DNA of 64,000 bases from Sporodiniella umbellata (lineage: Eukaryota; Mucoromycota; Mucoromycetes; Mucorales; Rhizopodaceae): assembly GCA_025677835.1 (NCBI GenBank), contig JAIXMR010000057.1, forward strand, positions 1-64,000, written 5' to 3'. A program made the position numbers and the translations under genes. The notes below the pieces were generated by a model that made no database searches, was not told where the DNA came from, and saw nothing but the letters and a program-made list of their open reading frames with translations. This document shows positions 40,428-53,388 of this stretch, one piece after another; position 1 is the first letter of the stretch; each line of letters starts with the position of its first letter.

Positions 40428-42939
40428 ATGCCTGTGAACAAAAAAAAACAGCAAGTAAAATCAAAGTATTTTACGATAGATTCGTATTTCAAAGCAGCAG
40501 ATTCGAAGATAATTACAAGAAGTACCACAGAGTTGTGTTTAATTTGTAGTGAAGAAATACAAACAGATTCTATTTCTATGGAAGTCCACACCAATCTGTG
40601 TTTGGACAATCAAGAAAAGCTTGAACAAAAAAAGTCGCCATCTACAAACATGAAAGAACAGTTGTCACTTGGAGACTTTGATACCAAAAAAAATTGTTCG
40701 TCACTATTCAATAGAGGTGATGAAAAATCACTCTCAACGTTCAAAAAAGACCCACCGCTTTCAGACGACGACAATGTCTTGGAAAAAAGTCTTTCTCTTG
40801 CAAACGACGTCAAAAAGGATTCAGTAACTGTGGATGACAATATCCAAAAAGACTTTCAGTCAGCCATCAATATCTTCAGAAATAACTCTCTTTCGCCTTC
40901 CTTTGACTCATTTTTTAATAAGAAAAAAGATGAGCCTCCACTAAGGCCCTGTATGGCTAAACAGAAGATCGAAAAAGGCAATGAGGTTTCTAAAAGAGTA
41001 CTACCCATGGAACTTAAGGACCAATCTGTTACAAACAGTGTTAAAGAAGATTCACCAACCAACGTGGGCTGCTATTTAGATAGCAACAACTTTAGAGAAG
41101 ACTCTAACCTGTTTTCGTTGTGCTTTGATGACAGCAAAAAAACGGCTTCGCATACTACAAAAGTAGAAGATTTACCCTCATTAAGCTACTCCACGGTCAT
41201 TTCTGAGGGTAAGGAAAACACCGAGGTTTATAAAAGAACCTTACCTTCAGCGTTCATGTCTATGGGACCACCGAAAAAAGAGCCTCTGAAATCTAAAGAC
41301 GCGAATATTTTAAAATCGCAAAACAAAGCACCTGAATTTTCTTTATGTTCTATTACTGACGGATCTTCGTCACACAAGAGGAAGGGAGACACAGACACTC
41401 CTTCACCAACATTATGGAAATCTTTATTTGCCATGAGAGTACCTAACGGGAGCAGCCTTACAAAAAACCCAAGCATAATAGATGCGAAACCGTCGCCAAC
41501 CCCAAAAAAGAAAAAAACACCAAAGGTCTGCCCTTTTTACAAGTATGTCAAAGGTATTTCTTTCGTAGCAAGTTTTTATCTGCAGGAAAAATATAACACC
41601 ATCAACAGATACTCGATTTGTCGTTGATGCATTTAGCTATGGAGAAATTGCCAGTTGCACTGGGTATTTTTTGAGCCATTACCATTCAGATCATTATATG
41701 GGTTTACGATCCAGTTGGTCTCACGGTCCCATCTATTGTTCTCAAGTGACCGCAAACTTAATTGGACAAGAATTGAGAGTAGATTCGAAATATATCCATG
41801 CCCTCCCTATGAACAAATTGTGTCGAATACCCCACTCCACAATCCAAGTGGCTCTCATTGATGCCAACCATTGTCCAGGATCTGTTTTGTTTTTGTTTGT
41901 TGTGAAGCGACCGGATAAGACAGTTGTACGACATTTACATACAGGAGATTTTAGAGCATCACCTCGCATGTGTATACATCCACTTATACGCCAGCCAGAT
42001 AACCCCTCTATTCAGTCTCTTTATCTGGATACAACGTATTTGAGCCCTCAGTATGCATTTCCTGCCCAGGAAGAATGTATAAAAGCCGTGTGCGACATTG
42101 CACAAAAAGAAACGATGAACAGCGAATACATTACTATGGAGAGGGCGGTAAGAAGCAAGCGAAGTAAAGAACATATTAAATGATCAATCACCGATTTTTG
42201 ACTAGATCAATACGAGCCCTCTAAGTAGCCTAGTTAAACCCAAAAAAAAGCTGTTCGTCGTCGGAACCTATACTGTTGGAAAGGAGAGGGTTTTTATTAG
42301 TAAGTGTACACAATAAAAAACATATATTTCTAATTTTCGAGAAGACATTGCAAAAAAGCTGAATGTCAAAATATATGCGCCGCAAAAGAAGCTGAGCATT
42401 TTAAAATGCTTAGAAGACGATGAGCTAAAATCAATGTTAACAGAAGACCCAAGGGAAGCCCAGGTTCATGTTATTTCTTTAAGGGATATTAGAGCAGATG
42501 TAATGCAACACAGCCCAATTACTATACTAATGTGTTTCACTAGAAAATGGCTGCCTATCTTTGTGACTTCAAGGATTGTTTTGACTCGCTCATTGCATTC
42601 AAGCCCACTGGCTGGACATATCAATCCAGTAAAGCGGAGCAAGCCAACATGACCTTCTCTTCTTTATCAGATATTGTTACTCCACCTTCCGATCGAAGCT
42701 TGACTTTAACGCCGTACTATGCCTCAAAAAATATAAAACTGTTTGGTGTGCCATATTCCGAACACTCGAGCTTCAGAGAGCTTGCATCATTTATAGCTAG
42801 TCTTACTATTGGATGCGTTGTGCCAACTGTGAATACCAAGCAAGCAGATGAACAACTTCGTATTATAAACCAATGGCAAATGGACAAAACATCTAAAAGA
42901 ACAGAAGTTGTCCCTTATTCTGACGAAAACTACTGGTAG
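40428..42939 (+). CDS. PSO2: DNA interstrand cross-link repair nuclease Pso2/Snm1 (DCLRE1A)
   Basis: Exons 40428..41542, 41586..42147, 42206..42299, 42342..42499 and 42544..42939 join in frame to 774 residues. The start is the ATG at 40428; earlier frame extension lacks an ATG. Near residue 40 is a UBZ4-type zinc finger (CLICSEE ... HTNLC). A low-complexity S/K/D-rich linker of about 300 residues leads to the spliced CPFYKKNITPSTDTRFVVDA, then the metallo-beta-lactamase/beta-CASP nuclease: GYFLSHYHSDHYMG (HxHxDH), LIDANHCPGSV, HTGDFRAS and LFVVGTYTVGKERVFI. VPYSEHSSF is the beta-CASP His motif. It digests cross-linked DNA 5' to 3' in the nucleus. Confidence 0.95.
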
Positions 42940-43142
42940 ACTTTTCTTTCACATTCTGTCTGTACGTGTCTGTATTTTCATATATTTTTGTGATTCTTCA
43001 CAGCGCTATCTAAAAGAGGGGAGAAAAAAAAAGGGAGGCATTGGGTTATGTCATAAATTTTGCCCGCCCCTTTTCTCACAAAAAAATAAAAAATAAAATA
43101 AAATTAAATCTCCCGCCCCTTTTTCTTTTCTTTCACTTTAAA

Positions 43143-44084
43143 ATGTATTCACCTACACAACAAGACTTCAACCTCGAAAACGAAAACTTCTCTTCCAGTG
43201 GTATGACGGGTACCCCTCACACAACAGTGGGCGCTGTGCCTGTGGCTCGAAACAGTCGATTGTTCAATCCTTCTTATCAACTTCATCAAAGGCAAAATTC
43301 TTTTGGTACTGCAGGCTCTATTGCTATGAGCCCTCCTAATCGTACAGGTATTCCCTACGATAATAGCAACTCTCAGAACTGGTTTGGAACAAGCTTAGAT
43401 TCGAACGCTTCTTCTTTTGGCCAATCCCCTATTTTTACTGGTATCGTTTCCCCCTCTGCTTCTACAGGCCATCTTGATAGCTATACCGCCAACAATGACG
43501 ATGATGAAATAAGTCAAAAAAAGTAAGTTTTATTCAATATAGACAGCGCCTCATACTTTAAAGCATCCAAGAGATTTTTGAGAAGCGACGCCGAAGAAGA
43601 GAAAGCCATAATGCAGTAGAAAGAAGGAGAAGAGATAATATAAACGAGCGTATACAAGGTAAATAAACAAAAAGATAAAAAAATAAAAATAAAAAAGTAA
43701 ATAAAAAACATTTAAATTTAATGTTTAAACACAGAACTGTGTACCTTGTTACCTGAAAGATTGATAGATTCAGCACCAACAACGTCTAGCATGATGTCTG
43801 TCAATTCTGGCTCTAATGCGGGAGGAAAAGCAGTAAATAAAGGGACGATCTTAAAGCTATCTGTTGATCACATCAAAGAACTACGTGAAGAGGTTGCACA
43901 GTACCAGCGAAGAATTAAGGAATTAGAGCAGATGGTTGAAGCAGCAAAAAGAGGTGAAATAATAAAAGATGAGCACTCAGAGTACATTTACCACCCAACA
44001 AATGAGAAATGCCATCAACGTGTGGGCTCAATACCTTTCAATCAGCAGTTCAACAATTTACAAATAGGACCTAATCATCATTAA
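43143..44084 (+). CDS. bHLH-leucine zipper transcription factor
   Basis: Exons 43143..43522, 43564..43658 and 43735..44084 join in frame to 274 residues. The basic region and helix 1 are split by the second intron: KRRRRRESHNAVERRRRDN, then INERIQELCTLLPE. Helix 2 is NKGTILKLSVDHIKELREEV, running into a heptad zipper (YQRRIKELEQMVEA). The H-x3-E-x3-R pattern (HNAVERRRR) predicts E-box (CANNTG) binding; it resembles MITF/USF/Rtg3-type factors. The N-terminal 125 residues are N/S/Q-rich and disordered, likely an activation domain. The loop between the helices is long and G/S/N-rich. The regulated genes are unknown. Confidence 0.93.
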
Positions 44085-45306
44085 ACCCCCCCTCCTACTA
44101 ACACAAATATATATATATATATTTATAATTAAAAGACACCTTTTTAAATAAACCTGTTTCATTTAATGCACTCTCATGCAAAAAAAAAAACATAAAAGGA
44201 ACATCTATAGAATGCTGCGCAAACAACCCCTTTGTTGCACAGCAAGAATATAACATACTATTCCTTTGTGGACAGTCTAGTTACACTTGAACAATTAGAA
44301 AGTTCATGTTAAAGGTGTTTTGCTGTGAAAGAAAGCCGGCAAATTAAAATTGAAAGTCAAATCCGCATAAATTGTAAAGACAATAAAACCGATGTTCGTA
44401 AAAATAAGGTTGCTCGAAAAACAACACAGGATATGGCTCTAGGAAATAAAAAGAAGAAATATACAACTCTGAATTGCGGATTGAAAAGAAAAGAAGTTAG
44501 TTCTAACTTGAATGGGACATAAATCTTCGAAAGAGTATATAAGATTGATTTTGGTCGTACTTTTTTGTTTATAATATGCTCCAATAGTAAAACAGCACAC
44601 TTTGCCACATTTTTGAGTTTTGCTAATACAAAAGCCATAGCAACAGCCAAATAGCAAACTTTGGAATCGATTGGTTTTAAAAATAAAGTCTTTAGGCTTT
44701 TTTTTTCAAATGCTTATGCAAGTAAACTTACCTGTCAAAGAAAAAGAGGCAAACAGCCAGCTGGATTTTTTTTAGCTGACAAACATCACCTGCTAAGTAA
44801 ATGCATTCCCCCCATTTTCTAGACTTTTGTATTTGAGACTAGGTAATGGTATGGATGTACATCGCATAACTAGATAAACGCTTTGAAATGTGCTTATCCT
44901 TTATTCTTTGCTCGGTCGTTTTTAATGTATCCTAAATATTGATGAGCGTCACTACATTTTTCTCTGTGTAGTCAAGCAAGAAAACTCACTAGTTTACTAA
45001 TTCAGCTTTTACATCTTTTAAAAAGCTATCTCAAGGCTTCATTTCAAATGCAGAGCATATTTATAAACGAGTGAGTTATCGTAAGCACTACCTTGGATTC
45101 GTTTCATATAGAAAGTTGCACACACTGTGTTTGAATTTTGGTCCGGCTTCACATCAAGTAGTCCGGTCGGTTTCCTACACATTGAATGATTTTTTTCAGT
45201 CTCAGGTTGAGAGGCTGGGGGTCCTAACACCAGTATGCCTTACTTATTTTTTGACTATGGGTCAGTATTCTTTTCTTTAAAAAAAATTCACAGAAACTCC
45301 AAGCAC
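44085..45306. other. Intergenic region, no gene recognised
   Basis: About 1.2 kb. A plus-strand frame at about 44330-44522 is K/R/N-rich and lacks a convincing start or homology. An (AT)n stretch lies at 44108-44125. Confidence 0.5.
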
Positions 45307-48300
45307 ATGGCGCATTTGCAATGTCGACAGCTGCATTCAAGTGCCAGACTAAGCATTGGGCATCGCCTTTTACATCAGTCTAAATCGCCTTCATTAATTT
45401 ACAGCTGTCAAATGAGATCAGCCGCTCATCTATCTACAGGAACCAAAAAAGGTAATCAAGAGAAAGAGGAAGCTTAATTAAATGCTAATTAAAAGATTCT
45501 ATAGATCCTCTTAAAGACTACTTAGATAAAATAGATCAGAACCTTATTCGAGAACAAAAAATAGCCTCCAAGCAAAGAATTCCTCTAAATGTCACTTCTA
45601 AAATCAGCAATCAAGTGGAATCGTCTGTCCTCTTGTCTCTTCATTCTAACCTCACCTCCGACCAGCATCAAGAAGCCTGGAAAACATTTGACAAAGCAAC
45701 CTTGCCTCTTGGGAAACAGCCTATTCCTCCAGCTACAGCCAAGCTATTATTAAAATCGCTTCAAAAAGATGTCATTACCCATCAACCTAAACTTTTGCTC
45801 AAACTTAGAAAACTAGAGCATCTATATTCAATGCGACTGGAAAAATTGGTTGGAATTACTCAAAAGAGCTATCTCTGGGAAACGCCTGAATTCTGTACCA
45901 TAATTGAGTTATATGGTAGATTAAGTCAAGTCAACCGAGCTGAATCCATACTTCGACATATATTTCGGTATTGCCAGGACGCGCCGTCTATCGAAGTTTA
46001 CAATGAGCTAATAGCAGTTTATGTTCGACGTTTCCGAGGAGAAAACGATCTTACTAAAAAACGATATATTTCAAAAATGGATACAATTCTACAAGAAATT
46101 TCACGAAAAGGTTTGGAGCCCAACACAACAACTTACAACTTGCTATTAGCCGCCAAAGTTAAATTCCAAGATTTGAAAGGAGCAGAGAAAGTTTATTCGA
46201 AAATGACAACACCGCCCAACAGAATGACCTATAATATTTTATTGAATGGCTTTTCCAGAGGGGGAAAAACCCCGGAAGACAAGATAATTATCGATGAGTG
46301 GATGGCGAGAATGATAGCTTCCGGAATTTCTCCAGACTTAAGAACATTTAAGAATCTTATAGACGGCCTAGTAGAACAAACAAAATATCACGCTCAAATG
46401 GGCGAGAAGGAAGAGATGGATACCGCTGTTCAATCAGCTTCAGATATTTATGCAATTGCAGCTCAATTCGGGCACGACATTGACTTAGAGACAACAAACA
46501 ACCTACTTCGATGTTACACTGCTGCTAACAACTCAGAAAAAGTAGAAAAAATAGTGGGAATGCTGGCACTTCCAGAAAAAAAAGGGGGTTGTGGAAACTG
46601 TGGATGTAGTAACAAAGATAATCAGGATAAAAAACAAGAGCCTTTGTCAAAGCAAATTACTCCAGATCTGTATACCTTCAACATCTTGATTAAACACCAC
46701 TTATCAAATGGAAACGTTAACAAAGCGTTCCAAACCTATGACACTATGGTGACTATGGATCATGAGCCGGACGTAGTGACTTACAGTAATTTTATATCGT
46801 ACTATACTAAGCAAGGCAAAATTGAAGAGGGCTTGAAATACCTTGATGTAATGCAGAAAAAAGGCATACCTACCAACATTTATATATACAACATACTATT
46901 GTCATCTTCGGTCAAATATCCCGAATACTCACATTTAATATCTCCACATTTAAACTCGATTATTACCTCAGGAACTGTCATGGATAGTATTTCGAGAAAC
47001 ATTCTTATTTTAAAGAGCTCAAAAAAAGACAATTTAGATACCAGCTTTGAAAACCTTTTGGATTCACTAGACCAAAACCTTTTCTCAGTCAACGACAATG
47101 AATTTGGCACCAATATAAGCACTCGAACACACAACACGTTGTTGCAAGCTGCAGGTCAATTTTATAAATCTAGACGTGAGAGATTTGCTCAAGAATTAGG
47201 CTCAGTTATGTCGACTTTAAATACCTCGAACGTTCGGCCTGACATGTTGACATTCGCTCTCAGTATTCGTAACGCTTGCTATCAAGGAGATATGGAAAGA
47301 GCAGAAGCTATTTACAAATCCATGGTGAAAGCTGGCATCAAACCTAATACGTATGTTTTTTCACACCTGATTTATGGTTACAGTCTTACTGGAAAGTTGG
47401 ATAAGGCTCTAGACACTTTGGAGAAGATGCCATCTTATAACGTTTTACCTAATGCTATCAATTATGCGCCTCTTATAAAGGCTTGTGTAGATTCTGCTGA
47501 GTATCAAAAGGCACACAGTCTATTTGAAAAGATGTTAAGCAGAAATATCAAGGCAGATATTTCTATTTACACTATTATAGCAGAGGCCTTTTTACAACAG
47601 GAGAGCTGCAAAAAAGCTATCGATTTATTGGAGAGTGTGGAAAAATCTGGCATACGTATGGACCTTAAATCGCTAACGCTATTAGTGGACGCATATGGTC
47701 TTGACGCTGAATCCAAAATGGAAATCGACGAAAAGTCTTTTGAGCAAGTAGATAGCCTGAAAAACTGCTTAAATATACATACTATCAAAATCAACAATAT
47801 TTACAGTACACTGAGACAGAAAAAATGGCTTGATCCTCAAGCAGTCTTTGTTTTACTAGAAGCGCATATTCGTATGAAAAATCTGGGTGCAGCTTGGGCG
47901 CTGTGGAATGAATGTATACCACTGGGCATTCTTCATTCTGCTCATTACAACCTACTTATTACAGGATTCTCCAAAGACAAGACATGGTACCCAATTGCTA
48001 GGATGACCTATGATAATATGGTACGCGAAAACGGGCTACGGGCGAACGCCTTTACATTCGACACTATGATTTGGTCAGCTTACGTTATGGATGATAGTCA
48101 AACCATCAAAGAACTATGGTGCTCACCGGACCGAAGAGACATAAAAACGAATATGCCATATGCATTAATGGTGCGTACGTATTACGCAGTTATAAGTACC
48201 ATGTTAAAAAGCAACATGTTGAGCATTGCAAAAAGCGCTCTTAAAGAATACCAAACAATACCTAGCTCCCCAGATTCGTCAACCATTTGGAACAAAAAAA

Positions 48301-48335
48301 TTGGGCGCATTAGCTCAACATTACGCTACAACTAA
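45307..48335 (+). CDS. Mitochondrial pentatricopeptide repeat (PPR) protein
   Basis: Exons 45307..45451 and 45505..48335 join in frame to 991 residues. The first exon (MAHLQCRQLHSSARLSIGHR) is Arg/Ser/Leu-rich without acids, a mitochondrial presequence. More than ten 35-residue PPR units follow, with signatures GLEPNTTTYNLLLAAKVK, PDLYTFNILIKHHLSNGN, EPDVVTYSNFISYYTKQGK, IKPNTYVFSHLIYGYSLTGK and RANAFTFDTMIWSAYV. Fungal PPR proteins of this size act in organelle RNA processing or translation. A small Cys-rich insertion (KGGCGNCGCSN, near 46585-46617) interrupts the array and is unusual. The RNA target cannot be read with confidence. Confidence 0.92.
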
Positions 48336-48925
48336 TAAAGAAGCGCTAAAGGGTGTTTGACTTGGTTTTTTTAGTGGTGTGCCCGGCTTCAAATCTTTGT
48401 ATATTTAGATTTATCAGTAGTTACCGTAGCCGTTTTTTCTAATATAAATAGTACTGAGAGGACTGCTGTTAAGCAATAAACATAGCATCTTTACGAAACA
48501 AAGTACCCTTAACAAACCTTTGAAGCTACAACCTGGCGTTATATTTCTTGCTTTTGAAATAAATGTCATATTGTATTAGACAAACTACTTATCGTCTTGA
48601 GAACAAAAAAAAACGAAGGTAGTAGGGTTTTGAGTAATCTGCGAATAATGACTTTTTTTTTCAATGGTCTGTATGGTATATTCTTGTTTAATAACCTCTT
48701 TGTTTTTCATTTTGTTAACCGAATTTAATCAAGGTGGTAGGTCTTGATGGTGCTTATTTTATACTTTATGTATATAGATATAAAAGCTATTCGGTAACTT
48801 TTTAAAATATCTCCCAAAGTATAGAAAGAAAAAAGAGTATAGTGTCCGCATGGCTGGCTCAAAATCAAGAGCGTAAAAAGTGAAACAAAACAAAAAATCT
48901 TGGAGCGCTTCAGAAAGACTATTGT
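48336..48925. other. Intergenic region between convergent genes
   Basis: AT-rich 3' flanks of the PPR and PDCD2-like genes; nothing recognised. Confidence 0.5.
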
Positions 48926-50263
48926 TTATTGTGGTCCTAAGTGAACTCCTTCTGATGAAAAATCCTGTTTCCAGACAACTTCTTCAGCATAACCGTCATT
49001 GCCTGCAGAACAGTTTGCTTTACAACTGTAAATGTAAAGTGAGCCCCAGTCCAAAGAATCGCTGGCAATGTGGTTCACACCAATGTAATTAAGCAAAGTA
49101 GATAGAATTTGAAATTCAAAAGTACGAGGGCCATGACAATGTTCACAGTTGGGTATAGATTCAGGTTTGTAGTTAGCCTGTACCCACAAAGGTTCACGCT
49201 CAGGCATATCATACTCAACACGGTCATATCGAATTACTTGGCTAGGGTACAATTGAATTCTCAATTGAAACTGGAGAAATGTATCATCCACTTGAACCTT
49301 GGTGTCTTCTTCTGCCTCATCACCAGCAGGTACTAAAGCTCTTGATTCAGGCTGTGTAACCTCAGGATTATTTTCTTTTGAAAACGCTTCCTGCTGCTTT
49401 TCTTCTTCTCCATCCTCACCTTTACCTTCGGGTTCACTTACAATTTCTTTTTCTTCAAACATACGAGAAGAACGAAGTTTTTCAATTGTGACTTGATCTT
49501 CAGCACTCAAAGGCTTATTGCAAAACTCTTTATGTCTACACATATTCCAATCGGCCATTTGGTGCTCTCTAGAACAATAAGAAGCGGTTCCACATTTACT
49601 GCATAATTTGGAACCAGCTATTCCGCATATAGTGCATAGCGAAGGAGGGCTGAATGATTTGGGCAAGAGTTGATCTGCTTTTTGACCTGTGGACTCTTCG
49701 CTTTCGGAGTCCTCAGGAGGTGGGTAGTAAGGATTGTCGCAGGGTAGTTGGCTTCTAAATGCTCTGAAACTTATTTATGAAAGGGTTAATATACCGATAC
49801 TGCACATTGTTTTAAAGTTATTTTAACCTTTTTGTCCAATCTTGTTTAACGCAACCTCCTTTTTTGCAGCAAAATACAAAAGTGGTTCTATGGAATGCTC
49901 CTGGAGGAAAATCTTCAGGTGTATATAGCTATTGATCCGAATGAGCATTTCTTTCTTTAAAAAAAAGCCTTCTACTCTAACCTGCACAAGCAAAGCCATT
50001 GGCTGTTCACAGTTACCACAAGTTACGTATTCGACAGGCAAAACATGTTCCGGATTCAACCAGATCTATATAACGCAATTAATGTATAGTCCAAAGTGTA
50101 AGAAAAGGCGCATTACAGGACGTCCGCCCGATTTGCTTGGAAAAGATTCTGCTGTCAACGGCGCTTCAATATCTTCTGCATACCCAAGCTGGGGAGCGTA
50201 TAGATCGTCTAATTCCTTTGGTCCAGATCCCGAAGCATTACTGTTGTCGATGTCAATGGGCAT
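48926..50263 (-). CDS. PDCD2-like protein (ribosomal protein uS5 chaperone family)
   Basis: Exons 50263..50117, 50065..49982, 49928..49828 and 49769..48926 join in frame to 391 residues; the ATG at 50263 is the first in frame. PDCD2 hallmarks: the spliced GGRPIWLNPEHVLP, CGNCEQPMALLVQLYTPEDF, AFHRTTFVFCCKKGGC and FRAFRSQLPCDNPYYP. A central MYND finger is present (CTICGIAGSKLCSKC, YCSREHQMADW, HKEFC). The C-terminal PDCD2 domain has CEHCHGPRTFEFQILSTLLN and DWGSLYIYSC. PDCD2/Tsr4 proteins accompany newly made uS5 (Rps2) in 40S assembly; by domain content (MYND retained) this is the PDCD2/Zfrp8 branch. An E/K-rich acidic insert separates the halves. Confidence 0.93.
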
Positions 50264-50520
50264 TTTTAGCAAACAATAAAAAAGTGTAATTTTTTATAGG
50301 TTGTGGCTTTTAAAGATAAATCTGGAGTTAAATGTTTTTTGGGCCTACCAACCCTTCATTTTTCTTTAATGTTAATCATTGATCAAATCAGCCGGTTAAA
50401 AAAAAAAGCTTGCAATTGTAACACGATTCAAATTGACAAACAAAAAGAACTTTTTTACGCTTTTGAATGCTGCAGCTGTTTCAGAGCAAAAAAGTTTATT
50501 GATTGTGGGTCTGTATACAA

Positions 50521-51639
50521 TTATCGCCTTGCCCTTTTGCTATAGGGAGATAAAGATCTGTCTGGTGACTTTGGGCTATCTCTTCTCCTTCTGTATGTAC
50601 TCTCATACTGGTTCCTTTCTTTTCTTTCGAAAGGTGAGCGTGAGCGTCTTTCTCTACTCCTTTCGTGTCGATGTCTGTTGCTGCTTTTACTTTCTCGATA
50701 GCGTCTTTCTTCCTGTCGATTATTTTTAAAACGAGAATTTCGCTCTTTTTCTATTGGGCTAAGACTTCTGCGTTTATCGCTGTAGCGATTACTACTACTT
50801 GATTTATTGTAATCGTCATCGTCGCTATGACGGCTTCTTTTCTTTTCGCTTTTGTGTTTATGGTGCTTTTTAGATTTTTTCTTTTTGTGGTGCTTATCTT
50901 TGGTGGTATGGCTTACTGCTGAACCCTCAGAATGTCTTCTACCAGTATAGTGCTGTTCTATTAAGCTTCTGTCTCCAGCATTCATTACTTCGACATTGCT
51001 GGAAGAGGGAGGCAAACCAAATCGACTTGACCTATATGTGATATATATTTAGATTTCAATAGCAAATGACAAATTACATATTCCAAACCTTCCATAACCA
51101 AGTCCCTTTTCAGAAGAATCAATTGCTTTCAGTTGCTCATTTTCTGATTCGTCATCGTCTTTATTTAAAGCATGTTTTAATTCTTCTTCTGTAACTTTGC
51201 TTTCAAGAGTTTTCTTTTTCCGGACGCCCCTAAAAACGTCTTAATACTTTCTTTCAAAACTAGTAAAAGAACATTCAATTTACAATGCAATAGCCATCGC
51301 CTCAGCCTCAGCCTCTTTAATCTTAGATAGCTCAGAGGCGTTTGCTCGAGCTTTTTCGTCTTCAGACCCCTTTTTTGCATACCAAGTAAGATCTTTTCCT
51401 TTCTGCCAACGCCCAACAGGCGCCATAAGGGAATGGCCTAAATAGTTTTCTCGATGCTTATCATTCTTCACATCTTCCCAGCTAAACTATAACATAACAC
51501 TGTTAAAGTGTTATACTTTTTTTAAAAAAAAAGTGTGCTTCAATATTACTTGATCTTTTCCTCCACGTGTACCTGGTAGAAGTGTTTAGTATTAAAGCTT
51601 CAGTTATTGAGCTTTACCTCCTCTGGTTGGGTGAAACAT
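50521..51639 (-). CDS. MMTAG2-like nuclear protein with an R/S-rich tail
   Basis: Exons 51639..51618 (22 nt), 51572..51550 (23 nt), 51486..51284, 51229..51089 and 51031..50521 join in frame to 299 residues. The N-terminus, pieced from two micro-exons, reads [20 protein letters not shown], then [20 protein letters not shown] and DLTWYAKKG, the conserved 'kinase phosphorylation' domain of multiple myeloma tumour-associated protein 2. The rest is K/H-rich and then R/S-rich ([18 protein letters not shown]), as in splicing-associated factors. Its molecular role is unknown; an mRNA-processing link is inferred from composition. Confidence 0.92.
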
Positions 51640-52011
51640 TTTTATAGTACTTTTTTTTTTTTGGTAAAAAAAGGAAAACAGGAGATCGAACAAAGTTGTA
51701 AATTATTGCACACAATAAAAAGTCACGCTACACGTTTATCAAGTTGTATTTACGCACAACACGATTACAGAGAGCAGATAGCAAAATTTAGCTAAGATCT
51801 CAAACCAAATACAAATAGATAAAAGATCCGATCAGGTCACTTTAACTACTATGTAAACGTTTTGATGCTAAAAAACTCAATTTGAGACGTCACTCAATCA
51901 TCCATTTGATTTAAAGCATAAAACGAGCTGCAAAACGACCTGACCTGAATACAGAGACAAGAATTCATAACATAATAACTCTTGTTTACAATGCATATGC
52001 AATTATTTTAT

Positions 52012-52643
52012 TTAGAAATCAGCGTTAGCAGGGAATTCAAAGCTGACAGTCTTGCCAGTAAGCTTCTTGTAGACAGAAGAGAAAGTGTCAAGCTTGTATT
52101 CAAGAGAAGTGGCATCCTTGCTATCAAGGAAGACCTTGAGGGTCTTAGAGCCATCGACCTTTTGGCGAAGTCTCTTACCAACGATTTCAGTAGGGTAAAC
52201 CAAATCGTCCAAAATAGCATCGTGGACAGCAGTCAAAGTACGGCTTCTGGGGCGAGGTTGCTTACCGTTAGTGCGACGGGTAGGGACAGGCAAAATACGA
52301 CGTTGAGCGACGAAGACGACGTGACGGTCAGAGAACTTCTTTTCGAGCTCACGAGTAAGCTTGGCTTGAACCTTTTGGAAAGCTCTTTGAGAAGGAACAG
52401 GAACGAAGATAACAATAGCCTTCTTACCAGCACCAATTTCAACCTGTCATTTCTATATTAATTTATGTCTATCTGCACAATTGTATAAAAACAACTTACC
52501 TCCTTGGCAGAAGAGATCTTAAGAGGACGCAATTCGGTCTTCAATTCAGCAACAGAAGACTCCAAGTCCAAGAGAGCTTGAGCGACGGAGAGTTCGAATT
52601 CATCGGGTTGAGCACCGGCAGGTTTAACAATCTTTGAAGCCAT
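52012..52643 (-). CDS. RPS7: 40S ribosomal protein S7 (eS7)
   Basis: Exons 52643..52500 and 52443..52012 join in frame to 191 residues, the expected eS7 length. Typical segments: [95 protein letters not shown] and [19 protein letters not shown]. Codon use is strongly biased to C-ending and AAG codons, as in highly expressed genes and unlike its AT-rich neighbours. Confidence 0.98.
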
Positions 52644-52963
52644 GTTGACAAACTGTAATCAAAAAGTTAATGAGCAATTCAAACATGGTGTAAGGATTGT
52701 ACTATCTCTCAGACCAGGTAAACAAATCAAAAGAAACTGATGCACGATTTTGAACCCACATAAAACTGACATTCTGTACTCACACATGCTCATACACATA
52801 CACATACAAATATTTGCTCAAAAACATCTGTTTCCCCCTCCTTTTTTTTCATCCATCCAAAATCGTGCATCCATCTTTCATTGTATACATAGGTTGAGGT
52901 TCTTGTATATTTTGATTGTTTGGATACATACACGTTGCGAGTTATAAAGGAGGGAGTCTTAAC

Positions 52964-53228
52964 ATGGAACTCATCAAGACCTTAAATTTCGAAAACACTT
53001 CGGAAATTGAAATTCTTTTGTGGCAGAGGGGAATAAACAACGCTCTTATTTGTTGCATACAGTATACGCTGTTACGAATCAAGCAATTTGAATCTTTATC
53101 GTAAGCACTAAGGCCTTTTGTCTGCTTAGCTTATTATTTTCTTTTTTCAAAAAAACTAAATTGCCAGAAATTGCTCTGGCTGCTGTAAAGGCTTCAATGA
53201 TCTGACAAACGACAAAACCAATGAGTAA
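52964..53228 (+). CDS. Candidate two-exon small protein (65 residues)
   Basis: Exons 52964..53100 and 53168..53228 join in phase across a 67-nt intron with a GTAAGC donor, a CTAAAT branch site and a CCAG acceptor. The product starts MELIKTLNFENTSEIEILLW and ends SNCSGCCKGFNDLTNDKTNE. It has four closely placed cysteines if the ICC pair is counted. No family recognised. A minus-strand frame (53294..53079) overlaps and is hydrophobic; only one is likely to be real. Confidence 0.35.
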
Positions 53229-53388
53229 CGATGGATAAGCAAAACAATATAAGCTGATATAAAAAAGGGTGTTGTATGAGGAAAAACTATACATAATACA
53301 AACAGAATAGTATGGAAAGTCTACCTAGTTTTTGAAACTATTGATTTTATTATAAATTGTATACATTTTTTTCTTTTTTTCTGATATG

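Noticed and set aside
44325..44522. Transposase-like K/R-rich frame
   Set aside because: No DDE/HTH motif, no terminal inverted repeats, non-ATG start.
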